From positions 1-26,734 of the forward strand of contig JAKFDA010000015.1 in NCBI GenBank assembly GCA_036676355.1: DNA of 26,734 nucleotides, in the 5' to 3' direction. Source of the DNA: ZC4RG42 sp036676355 (lineage in GTDB: Bacteria > Pseudomonadota > Gammaproteobacteria > Burkholderiales > SG8-39). The position numbers and the translations under genes were made by a program. Positions 1 through 7,821 of the stretch are shown here, piece by piece (within the stretch, counting starts at the first letter, position 1; each line of letters opens with the position of its first letter). The notes beneath the pieces are model-generated. The model had not been told where the DNA came from. It saw only the letters and a list, made by a program, of their open reading frames with translations, and did not search any database.

Positions 1-252
1 GTCACGCGAGGCGAGCGCGACCTCGGCCTCGGCGACGACACACCTCGCGCGGGCCACGGTTTCTTTAGGACCGAAGGTGCGCGCAGCACTTCGCAGCAAT
101 GTTTTCGCTCGCACCAGATCGCCGAGTTGCGCCATCGCGATCCCTCGAAGCGCGAGCGCAGGCGCGTCATCGCGCAGGGCGACGCGGTTCAGTGCCCCGA
201 GGGGATCACCCGCCGCGAGTGCACGCGCCGCAGCCGTGATCAACGAGTCCAT
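1..252 (-). CDS. N-terminal part of a probable TPR/helix-turn-helix regulator (cut by window edge)
   Basis: An open frame of 84 codons runs from an ATG at 252 to the window edge without a stop, so only the N-terminus is here. It begins MDSLITAAARALAAGDPLGA and is rich in Ala, Leu and Arg, with helical segments of the kind found in tetratricopeptide-like repeats (ALRGIAMAQLGDLVRAKTLL). A GGAG sequence lies 9 bases before the ATG on the minus strand. From memory this N-terminus resembles a proteobacterial family with an alpha-helical repeat region followed by a C-terminal helix-turn-helix, but the DNA-binding part is outside the window. The function is therefore an inference; the reading frame itself is well supported. 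Confidence 0.6.
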   Translation of the reverse strand, partial: MDSLITAAARALAAGDPLGALNRVALRDDAPALALRGIAMAQLGDLVRAKTLLRSAARTFGPKETVARARCVVAEAEVALASRD

Positions 253-618
253 CTAAGGAAGCTCCGATGAAGGTCGTTTGGCTAGCGTTATCGCGAATTC
301 AATTGGCATAAGGCGTTGATTGCCTTGCCCGCGCTCGTACAGCTTCGCGCACTCGTGACCATACTTTGCACTTAATCAGGCTTTCCCTAAATCCCGCCAC
401 AGTTGTTACTCCTGTCTGGCGTGACAACGGCAGCATCGCCGTGGCTTCGGATCGATAAGGACTACCGCTTCGAAACCGACGATTGGTGTGCCGCTCGCAG
501 ATCGCTTCAAAGGGCGTTCGCAGTCACTCGTCTATCACCTCAGGTTCGGGTGCGGCTTCAAGGCATGGCCCGTCCTGCTCGGGCGATCGAATTCGAAGCC
601 GGTTAAAGCAACGGGCAT
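253..618. other. 366-base gap without a recognisable gene
   Basis: This stretch lies upstream of the regulator fragment and downstream of the nitroreductase gene, so it can hold the regulator's promoter. Short open frames exist on the plus strand (for example 403-606), but none has a ribosome binding site or a protein sequence I recognise, and they overlap each other. I see no strong hairpin, repeat or tRNA-like structure. Confidence 0.4.
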
Positions 619-1254
619 TCAAAGAATCTTGCACGCCTCATCAAAATCCAACCTTGGTGCGCGCGGATGAATTTTGGAACGATCGCCATAGCCGATGTTG
701 CAGAGGAAGTTCGCGCGCACCGCGCCGGTGGTGAAGAACTCCTGCTGGTTCGCGTCCAGTTGTTTTCCTGATTCGAAGAATTCCTGATCGACTTTGGCGT
801 TGTCGAAGCCGGACATCGGGCCGCAATCCAGGCCGAGCGAGCGCGCGGCCATGATGAAGTAAGCGCCTTGCAGTGAGCTGTTGCGTCGCGCGGTGACTTC
901 GGTGAGCTCCGGCGCGTTGGCGAACAAATCGCGGGCCTTCGGATTGTGCGGCACCAGTTTCGACAGCTTCTCGTAGAAATGCAGGTCATAGCCGATGATC
1001 GCGGTAACCGGCGCGCTCATCGTCTTATCCACGTTGCCGGAGGCGAGGGCGGGCAGGAGTCTTTGCTTCGCTTCCGGTGTGCGCAGGAACAGGATGCGCG
1101 CCGGGCTGCCGTTCATGCTCGTCGGCGCCCATTTCATCAGTTCGTAGAGTTCGCGCAGCGTTTCGTCGTTGACGGGTTTGTCCAGCCAGTGGCCATGTGT
1201 CCGCGCTTCGCGGAACAGCAGATTCATCCCTTCGTCGTTCAGGCGGTGGTCCAT
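619..1254 (-). CDS. RutE-type nitroreductase / malonic semialdehyde reductase family
   Basis: A 211-residue FMN-dependent nitroreductase-fold protein of the RutE/HadB family. RutE reduces malonic semialdehyde to 3-hydroxypropionate in the pyrimidine-degrading Rut pathway. Family features are the N-terminal LLFREARTHGHWLDKPV, the KWAPTSMNGSPARILF stretch that contributes to FMN binding, and the C-terminal FLCNIGYGD. The length is close to that of E. coli RutE (196). The frame is open back to 1302, but the ATG at 1254 has GGAG six bases upstream and starts at the conserved MDHRLNDEGM, so it is chosen. No other rut genes are visible, so the substrate may differ; it could act generally on enones, nitro compounds or aldehydes. 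The gene is divergent from the aldehyde dehydrogenase, with a 182-base shared spacer. Confidence 0.85.
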   Translation of the reverse strand: MDHRLNDEGMNLLFREARTHGHWLDKPVNDETLRELYELMKWAPTSMNGSPARILFLRTPEAKQRLLPALASGNVDKTMSAPVTAIIGYDLHFYEKLSKLVPHNPKARDLFANAPELTEVTARRNSSLQGAYFIMAARSLGLDCGPMSGFDNAKVDQEFFESGKQLDANQQEFFTTGAVRANFLCNIGYGDRSKIHPRAPRLDFDEACKIL

Positions 1255-1436
1255 GACGGTCTCCTTTATCGGGTTGCCTATTTTATCGGCCAGTGGAGGC
1301 AACGGCGGAAGTGTCGCGCGTCACGTCGCAGCCGATGGCGAATCCCTGATAGGCGTTTCCGATCAAGGCGCCTGGATTTCTCATTTGAGCCGATGCGCCA
1401 TGCCGTCCATTCTTCGTGCATCAAACGGAGGACGCC

Positions 1437-2894
1437 ATGAGCAATCTCTTTCTGCCGGATAGCAAACTTCTGATCGACGGTCGCTGGATCGATGCGGAAG
1501 ACGGCAATCGTTTCCCTGTCATCAACCCCGCCACCGAAGAACTGATTTCGATGGTGGCCGAGGCGCGCGCGGTTGATGTCGATGCGGCGGTGCACGCCGC
1601 GCATCGAGCTTTGCACGAAGGCCCGTGGGGCCGCATGAGCGGCGCGGAGCGCAGCCGCATTCTGTACAAGCTTGCCGATCTCATCGAGACGAACGGCGAA
1701 TCCATTGTCGTGCTGGAAAGCCTCAACGCGGGCAAGCCGCTCGCCGCGACGCGCCGTCAGGACCTGGTCGCTGTGATCGACACGCTGCGTTATTACGCCG
1801 GCTGGGCCGACAAGATCGCGGGCGAAGTGGTGCCGTCGCGCACCGATGCGCTGACCTATGTGCAGCGTGTGCCCGTCGGCGTCGTCGGCGCGATCGTGCC
1901 GTGGAATTTCCCGCTGATGAACGCGGTGTGGAAGATTGCGCCCGCGTTGGCATGCGGCAACACGGTGGTGTTGAAACCTGCCGAACTGACGCCGCTCTCT
2001 GCGCTGAAACTCGGCGAACTCGCGCTCGAAGCGGGGCTGCCGGCCGGCGTGCTGAATATCGTGCCCGGTTTCGGTACGGTTGCCGGTCAGGCGCTGGTCG
2101 ATCATCCGCTGGTGAACAAGATTTCCTTTACCGGCTCACCCGCCGTCGGCAAGCACATCATGGCGAGCGCCGCGAAACACTGCAAACACGTCACGCTCGA
2201 ACTGGGTGGCAAGTCGCCCAATGTGGTGTTCGACGATGCCGATATCGACCTTGCCGTGCGCGCATCGAGCTCTGGGATTTTCTTCAACGCGGGACAGGTG
2301 TGCTCGGCGGGTTCGCGCATTCTGGTGGCGCAAGGTGCTTACGAGCGCTTCGTCAATGCGCTGTCCAAGCGCGCGCAATCGATCCGCGTCGGCGATCCCT
2401 TCGATCCGCAAACCAACATGGGGCCGGTGATTTCGAAGCAGCAGCAGCAGAAGGTGCTCGAGTACATCGACATCGGACGTGGGGAAGGTGCGGTCGCAGT
2501 GTGCGGTGGTGTCGCGGGTCGCGAGCTCGGTTACTACGTGCAGCCCACCGTGTTCGCGGAGGTGTCGAACGACATGCGCATCGCGCGCGAAGAAATCTTC
2601 GGCCCGGTTGCGACGGTGATCCCGTTCGCCGATGAAGCCGAGGCGATTCGGATTGCCAACGACAGCGAGTTCACGCTTGCCGCCGCAGTGTGGACGCGCG
2701 ATGTCGGGCGCGCGCATCGCGTCGCGAACGCGTTGCACGCCGGAACAGTATGGATCAACACCTATGGTCATACCGATGCACGACTGCCGTGGGGTGGATT
2801 GGGTGGCAATTCGGGCGTGGGCCGCGATCTGGGTCGTGCGGCGATCGACAACTACACCGATCAGAAAACGGTGTGGCTGAATCTGGCGGCTTGA
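1437..2894 (+). CDS. NAD(P)-dependent aldehyde dehydrogenase
   Basis: A 485-residue member of the ALDH superfamily, full length, oxidising an aldehyde to its acid in the cytoplasm. The catalytic Cys is residue 289 (GQVCSAGSR), the general base Glu is residue 255 (LELGGKSPN), and the oxyanion-hole Asn is residue 157 (PWNFPL). The EEIFGPV motif is present near the C-terminal third. The sequence resembles the phenylacetaldehyde/betaine aldehyde dehydrogenase branch, but the substrate cannot be read from it. The frame extends seven codons upstream, but the ATG at 1437 follows GGAGG with a five-base gap and is preferred. A strong hairpin follows the stop codon. With the divergent RutE-like reductase it may form a small aldehyde-handling unit, which is inference. 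Confidence 0.93.
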   Translation: MSNLFLPDSKLLIDGRWIDAEDGNRFPVINPATEELISMVAEARAVDVDAAVHAAHRALHEGPWGRMSGAERSRILYKLADLIETNGESIVVLESLNAGKPLAATRRQDLVAVIDTLRYYAGWADKIAGEVVPSRTDALTYVQRVPVGVVGAIVPWNFPLMNAVWKIAPALACGNTVVLKPAELTPLSALKLGELALEAGLPAGVLNIVPGFGTVAGQALVDHPLVNKISFTGSPAVGKHIMASAAKHCKHVTLELGGKSPNVVFDDADIDLAVRASSSGIFFNAGQVCSAGSRILVAQGAYERFVNALSKRAQSIRVGDPFDPQTNMGPVISKQQQQKVLEYIDIGRGEGAVAVCGGVAGRELGYYVQPTVFAEVSNDMRIAREEIFGPVATVIPFADEAEAIRIANDSEFTLAAAVWTRDVGRAHRVANALHAGTVWINTYGHTDARLPWGGLGGNSGVGRDLGRAAIDNYTDQKTVWLNLAA

Positions 2895-2905
2895 GCGAAA
2901 CTCGG

Positions 2906-2934
2906 GCGTGGCGGCGCGTGTAGCGTCGCCACGC
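2906..2934 (+). terminator. strong GC hairpin after the aldehyde dehydrogenase gene
   Basis: The two arms, 2906-2917 and 2923-2934, pair over 12 bp (one G-U) around a five-base loop. The hairpin begins 11 bases after the stop codon. No run of T follows, so it is either a weak or Rho-assisted terminator or an mRNA 3'-end stabiliser. Confidence 0.5.
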
Positions 2935-3010
2935 TGCGCGTCACGTGGATCGTTCACGTGGCGCATTCTGGCGATGTCCGGATTTGCCGACTACAGAACG
3001 CTTTCGCACC

Positions 3011-3481
3011 ATGTTTCGCGTAGGACTTATCTCAGACACGCATGGTCTTTTGCGGCCTGAAGCGATAGCGTTCCTGCAAGGGAGCGACTTTATTGTTCAT
3101 GCGGGCGACATCGGCGATTCCGCCATTCTCCAGGCGCTTGCCGCGATCGCGCCGTTGACTGTGGTGCGAGGCAACAACGACAGGGGATCCTGGGCAGAGC
3201 AGTTGGCTGAAACGGCGTTGTTGGAAGTGGGCGAGACGGCGATCTACGCCATCCACGATCTCGCGCAGCTCGAAATCGCGCCCTCTGCCGCCGAGGTTCG
3301 CGTCGTTGTTTCAGGTCATTCGCACAAGCCGGTTGTCGAAGAGCGGGACGGCGTTCTCTATGTCAATCCGGGGAGCTCCGGGCCGCGTCGTTTCAAGCTG
3401 CCGATCTCCGCGGGTGAGTTGGTCGTCGATGGGAATTCTGTCTCGGCCCGCGTAGTCGAACTCCTGGGCCGGCATTCCTGA
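3011..3481 (+). CDS. YfcE/MJ0936-type metallophosphoesterase
   Basis: A 156-residue calcineurin-like phosphoesterase of the small YfcE family, which hydrolyses phosphodiesters using two metal ions. All metal-site motifs are visible: SDTHG (D9, H11), HAGDIGD (D33), RGNND (N55-D57), the H82 segment and SGHSH (H103, H105), plus the conserved NPGSSGPRR near residue 120. The length is normal for the family. The frame is open further upstream to 2945, but homology begins with MFRVGLISDTHG, so the ATG at 3011 is chosen; no strong Shine-Dalgarno precedes it. The physiological substrate is unknown for most members. The next gene starts 52 bases downstream on the same strand. Confidence 0.9.
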   Translation: MFRVGLISDTHGLLRPEAIAFLQGSDFIVHAGDIGDSAILQALAAIAPLTVVRGNNDRGSWAEQLAETALLEVGETAIYAIHDLAQLEIAPSAAEVRVVVSGHSHKPVVEERDGVLYVNPGSSGPRRFKLPISAGELVVDGNSVSARVVELLGRHS

Positions 3482-3533
3482 TCGCACGCAATTCCTCGGC
3501 TCGTGGAGAATCAGATCGCGCAGGAGGTTTCCG

Positions 3534-3938
3534 ATGCGACTGCTGGTGAACATCGATGTTCCCGATTTGGAAACGGGCATTGCGTTCTATGAGGCCGCGC
3601 TGCCGCTCAAGTGTTCGCGGCGCCTTTTCAATGGAACCGTCGCGGAACTGCGGGGAGCATCTACAGGTCTTTATCTGCTTGCGGAAGCAGACGACACGTT
3701 GGCGGTACCTCGCGCGAACGTGCGGCGCAGCTATCGGCGACATTGGACGCCGGTACACCTGGACTTCGAGGTGGACGATATCGATGAGGCCATAGCACGT
3801 GCGACTGCGGCGGGTGCGCTTCAGGAAGGGCCGATCGAGGATTTCGCGTGGGGCCGGATCGTCACATTGAGCGACCCATTTGGTCACGGGTTCTGCCTGT
3901 TGCGATTCAATGGTGGCGTTTATGAAGGTGCGGAGTAA
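3534..3938 (+). CDS. VOC (glyoxalase/bleomycin-resistance fold) family protein
   Basis: A 134-residue protein with one vicinal-oxygen-chelate module pair: an N-terminal strand-helix unit (MRLLVNIDVPDLETGIAFYE) and a second unit beginning PVHLDFEVDDIDEAIARATA, ending in the usual DPFGHGFCLLRF. VOC proteins bind a divalent metal and act in isomerisation, ring cleavage or drug binding. His in PVHLDF and a late acidic residue could be ligands. An AGGAGG box (3522-3527) sits six bases before the ATG, so the start is secure. Its role is not predictable; position after the phosphodiesterase suggests co-transcription only. Confidence 0.85.
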   Translation: MRLLVNIDVPDLETGIAFYEAALPLKCSRRLFNGTVAELRGASTGLYLLAEADDTLAVPRANVRRSYRRHWTPVHLDFEVDDIDEAIARATAAGALQEGPIEDFAWGRIVTLSDPFGHGFCLLRFNGGVYEGAE

Positions 3939-4050
3939 TCGCAGTTCATAATCTGACGTGTTCGCCACGAATGAAGTTTCGCGCAATCCGCTGAGGAGCG
4001 CGCCGAAGTAATATGAGCGCCGATTGCCGCCTGCCCGAGAAAACTTCCGC

Positions 4051-4599
4051 ATGAACGTCGATCGCTATACGCCGCCGGCCGTGCTGTTGCATTGGTCAAT
4101 CGCCGTGCTGATATTGGCGCTGTTTCCGCTCGGCATTTACATGGTGGAGCTGCCGGTGTCGCCGGAGCAACTGAAGCTGTACGCTTATCACAAGTGGGCC
4201 GGCGTCACGGTGTTCTTCCTGGTCTTGCTGCAACTTGCGTGGCGCTTGCGCCACGCGCCGCCGCCGCTGCCGGCATCGCTGCCGCAATGGCAGCAGCGCG
4301 CCGCGCACGGCCTGCATGTCGTGCTGTACGCATTGATGCTGGCTGCGCCGCTGACCGGTTGGTTGATGGGTTCGGCCTACGGTTTCTCGACGGCGTGGTT
4401 CGGCGTACTCTCACTGCCCGATCTCATCCCGAAGAATGAAGGCCTCGGCGATTTGCTGAAACTCGTGCATCAGTATCTGAACTACGCTTTCATCGTGTTC
4501 GTGGTCGGCCACGTCGTCGCGGCCCTCTGGCACCAGTTGATCGATCGCGACGGAATGCTCCATCGCATGTTGATCGCCCGTTGGAGAATGTCTGATTAA
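4051..4599 (+). CDS. cytochrome b561 family, di-haem membrane protein
   Basis: A 182-residue integral membrane protein of the bacterial cytochrome b561 (CybB) family with four predicted transmembrane helices (roughly residues 10-30, 42-62, 88-108 and 140-162). These proteins carry two b haems and move electrons between the quinone pool and partner proteins in the inner membrane. Candidate haem ligands are the His residues in LLHWSI, YAYHKWAG, HGLHVVLY and VGHVVAALWHQ. The start at 4051 (MNVDRYTPPAVLLHW) matches family N-termini; the frame also extends to a TTG at 4024. A secreted YceI protein is encoded 276 bases downstream on the same strand, and cybB-yceI pairs are common in proteobacteria. 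Confidence 0.9.
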   Translation: MNVDRYTPPAVLLHWSIAVLILALFPLGIYMVELPVSPEQLKLYAYHKWAGVTVFFLVLLQLAWRLRHAPPPLPASLPQWQQRAAHGLHVVLYALMLAAPLTGWLMGSAYGFSTAWFGVLSLPDLIPKNEGLGDLLKLVHQYLNYAFIVFVVGHVVAALWHQLIDRDGMLHRMLIARWRMSD

Positions 4600-4605
4600 A
4601 TGCCG

Positions 4606-4680
4606 AGGATGGTCGCGAGTGCGGGACCGCGAAGGGCGAAGCAGGTTCCATCGGGCTTCTTCGATGGATGCGACCCCGCA
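4606..4680 (+). ncRNA. candidate structured RNA element, copy A (upstream of first yceI)
   Basis: The first 32 bases (4606-4637) match 11795-11826 at 26 positions, and all six differences are transitions. TGCGGG at 4620-4625 can pair with CCCGCA at 4675-4680, closing a 49-base interior that contains a CC-GCGA-AGG hairpin with a GNRA-type loop and a six-pair hairpin (4648-4653 with 4662-4667). It starts seven bases after the cytochrome b561 stop codon and lies about 200 bases before the YceI start. It could be a cis-acting leader or a free small RNA. I do not recognise the family. Confidence 0.4.
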
Positions 4681-4790
4681 GCGGGCTGTGAATGTGCCGG
4701 TTCGTTCGCGTTCCTTCATGTGCCTTTGCGGTCGCATCCCCTAAAGGGGCCCCTGCTCCGTGCGCCGGCACATGGCTGTACGAGTGAGGA
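4681..4790 (+). other. spacer with overlapping inverted repeats before yceI
   Basis: Several helices are possible. GGATGCGA (4666-4673) and CCGCA (4676-4680) can pair with TGCGG (4727-4731) and TCGCATCC (4732-4739), which would compete with the closing helix of copy A. ATGTGCCGG (4692-4700) pairs with CCGGCACAT (4765-4773), and CCCCTAAAGGGG is a small perfect hairpin. No credible protein frame is present here. Confidence 0.4.
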
Positions 4791-4875
4791 CAAAGCAATC
4801 AATCGCTTATACGAAACGAACTGGCGACCGCCTCGATCAAACAACCTTAATCGGAGCTTCCCTAGGAGAAACCGC

Positions 4876-5445
4876 TTGCTTGCGTATCGCTTCGTTTCGA
4901 TTGTCGCGCTGATATTGACCGCTACTCATGCGCAGGCGGTCGAGTACGGCAAGGTGTTGCCGGAGCAAAGTCGCATCACTTTCACGTCGAAGCAGATGGG
5001 CGCGGCAATGGACGGGCAGTTCGACAAGTTCACCGCGGAAGTGAGCTTCGATCCCGCGCGGCCGGAGGCCGGACGCGCGCTCATTGAAGTCGAGGTGGCG
5101 AGCGTCGATGCGGGCAACCGGGACGCCAACGATGAGGTTAAAAGCAAGGGCTGGTTCAACGTGCGCGAATTTCCCACCGCGAAATTCGTTGCCGACGCAG
5201 GCGGCGTCCAGTCGCTGGGGGACAACCGCTTCGAAGCCCGCGGCAGGATGAGCATCAAGGGCAAAACGCGCGATGTCGTCGTGCCATTCCAGTACAAGGC
5301 TGACGGCGCCAATGCGGTGCTGGAGGGCAGCATTCCGATTCGGCGCACTCAGTACGGCATCGGCGCCGGCGCGTGGGCCGACACCTCGGTCGTTGCCGAT
5401 GAAGTGCCGATCAAATTCCGTCTGGTCGTGGCGCCTGCGCAATAG
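4876..5445 (+). CDS. YceI family periplasmic lipid-binding protein (copy 1)
   Basis: A 189-residue secreted YceI-family protein with a lipocalin-like fold that binds isoprenoid or other amphipathic ligands. The N-terminus is a Sec signal (LAYRFVSIVALILTATHAQA) followed by a mature part with SRITFTSKQMGAAMDGQF, WFNVREFPTAKF and the conserved GKTRDVVVPF. There is no nearby ATG. The TTG at 4876 has GGAG with a seven-base gap and gives a well-formed signal peptide, so it is chosen; an upstream extension of the frame to 4600 would run through the RNA-like spacer and is unlikely to be protein. It probably works with the cytochrome b561 encoded just upstream, for example by carrying a quinone-like ligand, which is inference from recurrent pairing. 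Confidence 0.85.
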   Translation: MLAYRFVSIVALILTATHAQAVEYGKVLPEQSRITFTSKQMGAAMDGQFDKFTAEVSFDPARPEAGRALIEVEVASVDAGNRDANDEVKSKGWFNVREFPTAKFVADAGGVQSLGDNRFEARGRMSIKGKTRDVVVPFQYKADGANAVLEGSIPIRRTQYGIGAGAWADTSVVADEVPIKFRLVVAPAQ

Positions 5446-5474
5446 AACCGCTCCGCAGCGCGCGCCATCCGGTC

Positions 5475-5494
5475 CAATCCCACGGCGGGGATTG
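5475..5494. terminator. hairpin between convergent yceI and DCC1 genes
   Basis: CAATCCC (5475-5481) pairs with GGGATTG (5488-5494) around a six-base loop in the 49-base gap between two convergent genes. There is no T-run on either strand, so termination activity is uncertain. Confidence 0.35.
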
Positions 5495-5893
5495 TCACAT
5501 CGCCGGAATATCGGGCCTTCCAAGTAAACGCAGCGCGATTCGTCGGCCTCGTTTGAACACGGGGTACAGGTAGCGGGCTCTGCGGGGATTGGCCAACAGG
5601 CGCGAGAGCAGTTGCTGAGCGATTCCGTCGCGGTCGCTGATCGCCGAAATGAGCGACAGCGCGTCGCTGCCGTAATAGACCGTATCGCCGTAGATCGCGA
5701 CCATGCCTTCATTAAGATCGTAACCTTGCTTCTGCAGCTGCTTCACGCACGGGTCGCCGGAGCGTGCGTCAATCAGCGTCACCGTGCCGGTGCTTTCGCG
5801 TAGCGCCATGAGCCGCACATAGCTCTGGCAGAAAGGGCATTGGCCGTCATAGACCACGGTCATGCCTCGGGTATGAGTCCCTGTTTCCGTCAT
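5495..5893 (-). CDS. DCC1-like thiol-disulfide oxidoreductase family protein (DUF393)
   Basis: A 132-residue protein of the DUF393/DCC1 family. It has the family signature VVYDGQCPFCQSYVRL with the CxxC pair C19/C22, a thioredoxin-like strand (TVTLIDARS), and the MVAIYGDTVYYGSDAL segment. Such proteins are thought to be membrane-associated thiol-redox partners. The ATG at 5893 overlaps the stop of the upstream membrane-protein gene by four bases (ATGA), indicating translational coupling; this start also matches the family, and the longer frame to 5968 is the overlap with the upstream gene. Fusion or adjacency of DUF393 with HTTM/gamma-carboxylase-like membrane proteins is known, so a shared pathway is likely. 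Confidence 0.88.
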   Translation of the reverse strand: MTETGTHTRGMTVVYDGQCPFCQSYVRLMALRESTGTVTLIDARSGDPCVKQLQKQGYDLNEGMVAIYGDTVYYGSDALSLISAISDRDGIAQQLLSRLLANPRRARYLYPVFKRGRRIALRLLGRPDIPAM

Positions 5894-7512
5894 CTCGGTA
5901 TATCGATTCGGATTTCGCCTCGGGAAATCACTTTGCGGTGAGGCGCTCCATCCAGCAGCGACAGGCATACGCTCTCACGTTTGTAGACGTACGCCACAAT
6001 CTCGCCCATGGGAAGATTTTCGAAACCGGCCGACCGCGTTGGATTGACATAGAAATGGTGAGCGTAAAGGTTGTAGGGAAAGCCACCATATCGACTTGTA
6101 ATCGATCGTGCGAGCTCGTGATAGTTCACGACGAACCGGCTGAACTCGGGAGGGAGCGCATGTTGTGCGTGCGGACGAAACAAGTCGGCGCTGTTACAGA
6201 TGACTCCCGCCTTCGCCACGGACAAGTCGAACGCGCTGCCATTCGGGTGGTAGGTCGCGAATGCGGTATCCGGCTCCGGCATGCCATAGCGCATGTGCGC
6301 CATCGGATAGGAGTAAAAGCCGAAGAAATTCGGCGGAACATAGTAGCGCCGCCCCGCATTGTCTTCCGCTTCGAAGAACGCTTTATTGTTCGCGCCCGAA
6401 TCGAACCAGCCAAGCCATGCGACATTCGCGACCTTCGGTGCGATGACGATGAACGCCGCACCCAACAGGCCGATCAGCAACTTGGGTTGCTGATATTCCC
6501 GTATCGAAACCACATAAACGACCGCGACATTCAGCAGGATCCACGGCCAGAAGTTCGCCCCGGCAATCACCCAGATCGATACGTGCATGACGTCAAAGGC
6601 CAACAGCAGACCGATCAGCCATCGCTTCGGGATCAGGAAACCCACAATCGCAAAAAACTGTATGGCAAGAATCAGGGCGTTGGATGCAAAGTGCGTTTGA
6701 TCGATCAACGTCGCGAGCAGCCGCACCAGCGAGTCGAACTCCGAAAAGACGATGTAGCCGTTATCGAGTGCGGCGAGGTAAAGGTAGAGCGGGTTGTTGA
6801 ACGTCACCCAGGCGAGCGGCGGCCCATCGAGCGAGAGCTTCGCGATTGCCGACCAGAAATAGTTCGCCAGATGAATGCCGATCGCAAAGAACACGAAGAT
6901 CCGGGCAAATTCGGATGCGGAATTGGCAGGAAAAATGCGGCTGAAGCGCGACGTAAACCAGCCATGTAGTCGCAGAATCAGAAAACCAAGCGCCAGACCG
7001 AACGAAACCTCGGGAAGCGGCGCGATATCAAGCGGGTGGCCACGGGGCAGGCCCGTCACCTGCGCAGCGATTGCGATACTCCAGGAAATATATGCGGCCG
7101 GCACCAGCGCGAGGCTGGGCACGCGAATACACGCCACCCCGCACAGCACGCTCATGAGCCAGAAAGCGATGACTGTTCCGTACACCAACGACGCGAACAT
7201 GTCTCCCGGCAGCACAGGCAGCAATGGGTAATGTAGTAACGCGTAAAGCGCAGAGATGATGCCGGTGCTCTGCCATAACCGTACACCGGGGCGTTCCTTC
7301 CTGGCGTATCGCACCCGGCTCATCAACAGCGCCAAGCTGCACGCGATACCCATCCAGAGTGTGGGAGCACGATGGTGCAGTAGATCGACCGTGTTCAGCG
7401 CGACGATGAGCGCAATGGAAAGTCCAGCGGTGACGGCTAAGTTGCTAACAAGCGATCGGCGGTCCGATTCGGTCGGATCGCTGAAGAGCCAACGCTGTGC
7501 AAACGCGGTCAT
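5890..7512 (-). CDS. HTTM-like (vitamin K gamma-carboxylase-related) multi-pass membrane protein
   Basis: A 540-residue protein with about ten hydrophobic segments in the first 370 residues and a soluble C-terminal region of about 170 residues starting near WLGWFDSGANNKAFFEAEDN. Segments such as IGIHLANYFWSAIAKLSLDG and AFDVMHVSIWVIAGANFWPW resemble the HTTM domain of gamma-carboxylase-related bacterial proteins. The C-terminal part (RRYYVPPNFFGFYSYPMAHM) is rich in aromatic residues. The frame is open for another 283 codons upstream, but that part is antisense to yceI copy 2 and lacks family character. The ATG at 7512 is chosen because hydrophobic sequence begins soon after; a GGGAGG lies 13 bases upstream, which is long, and a GTG 33 bases upstream is an alternative. 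The substrate is unknown. Confidence 0.7.
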   Translation of the reverse strand: MTAFAQRWLFSDPTESDRRSLVSNLAVTAGLSIALIVALNTVDLLHHRAPTLWMGIACSLALLMSRVRYARKERPGVRLWQSTGIISALYALLHYPLLPVLPGDMFASLVYGTVIAFWLMSVLCGVACIRVPSLALVPAAYISWSIAIAAQVTGLPRGHPLDIAPLPEVSFGLALGFLILRLHGWFTSRFSRIFPANSASEFARIFVFFAIGIHLANYFWSAIAKLSLDGPPLAWVTFNNPLYLYLAALDNGYIVFSEFDSLVRLLATLIDQTHFASNALILAIQFFAIVGFLIPKRWLIGLLLAFDVMHVSIWVIAGANFWPWILLNVAVVYVVSIREYQQPKLLIGLLGAAFIVIAPKVANVAWLGWFDSGANNKAFFEAEDNAGRRYYVPPNFFGFYSYPMAHMRYGMPEPDTAFATYHPNGSAFDLSVAKAGVICNSADLFRPHAQHALPPEFSRFVVNYHELARSITSRYGGFPYNLYAHHFYVNPTRSAGFENLPMGEIVAYVYKRESVCLSLLDGAPHRKVISRGEIRIDIPR

Positions 7513-7821
7513 TTGGACCGTCTGGCCTCCCTTGAACCACTGCACGTCGGGACTCGTACCGATCGGGGGCGATCGGAACCTTGTTTTTTGCCTATACCGC
7601 CGGCGCGCAGAATGGCACGCCACAAAGGCAATGCCTATTAACGGAGCACGCCAACACAAAAATTGACAGCCGCTCGCGCTGATGCCGGCCGCGCACGCAA
7701 TGCGACCGTCGCCGATTGGCCGCAGCGAATCCGGCGTCCGGCAAAGGGCACGCCTTTGGCGCTGCCCCAAAGACCCGAGGGCGGATAGACTTCGCGCCTG
7801 ATATTGCAGTAGGAGCCTTGC
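7513..7821. other. 309-base divergent spacer before second yceI
   Basis: This spacer separates the minus-strand membrane-protein gene from yceI copy 2 and should hold both promoters. A TTGACA hexamer lies at 7663-7668 on the plus strand, but no convincing -10 follows at normal spacing. A small hairpin pairs CAAAGG (7742-7747) with CCTTTG (7753-7758). I see no clear gene, repeat or copy of the RNA element found upstream of the first yceI. Confidence 0.4.

Noticed and set aside
403..606. 67-codon plus-strand frame in the left gap
   Set aside because: No ribosome binding site, overlaps other equally poor frames, and no similarity I can recognise.
2941..2960. CACGTG repeats downstream of the aldehyde dehydrogenase
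   Set aside because: Two short CACGTGG/CACGTG palindromes 12 bases apart could be an operator, but there is no regulator nearby and such hexamers occur by chance.
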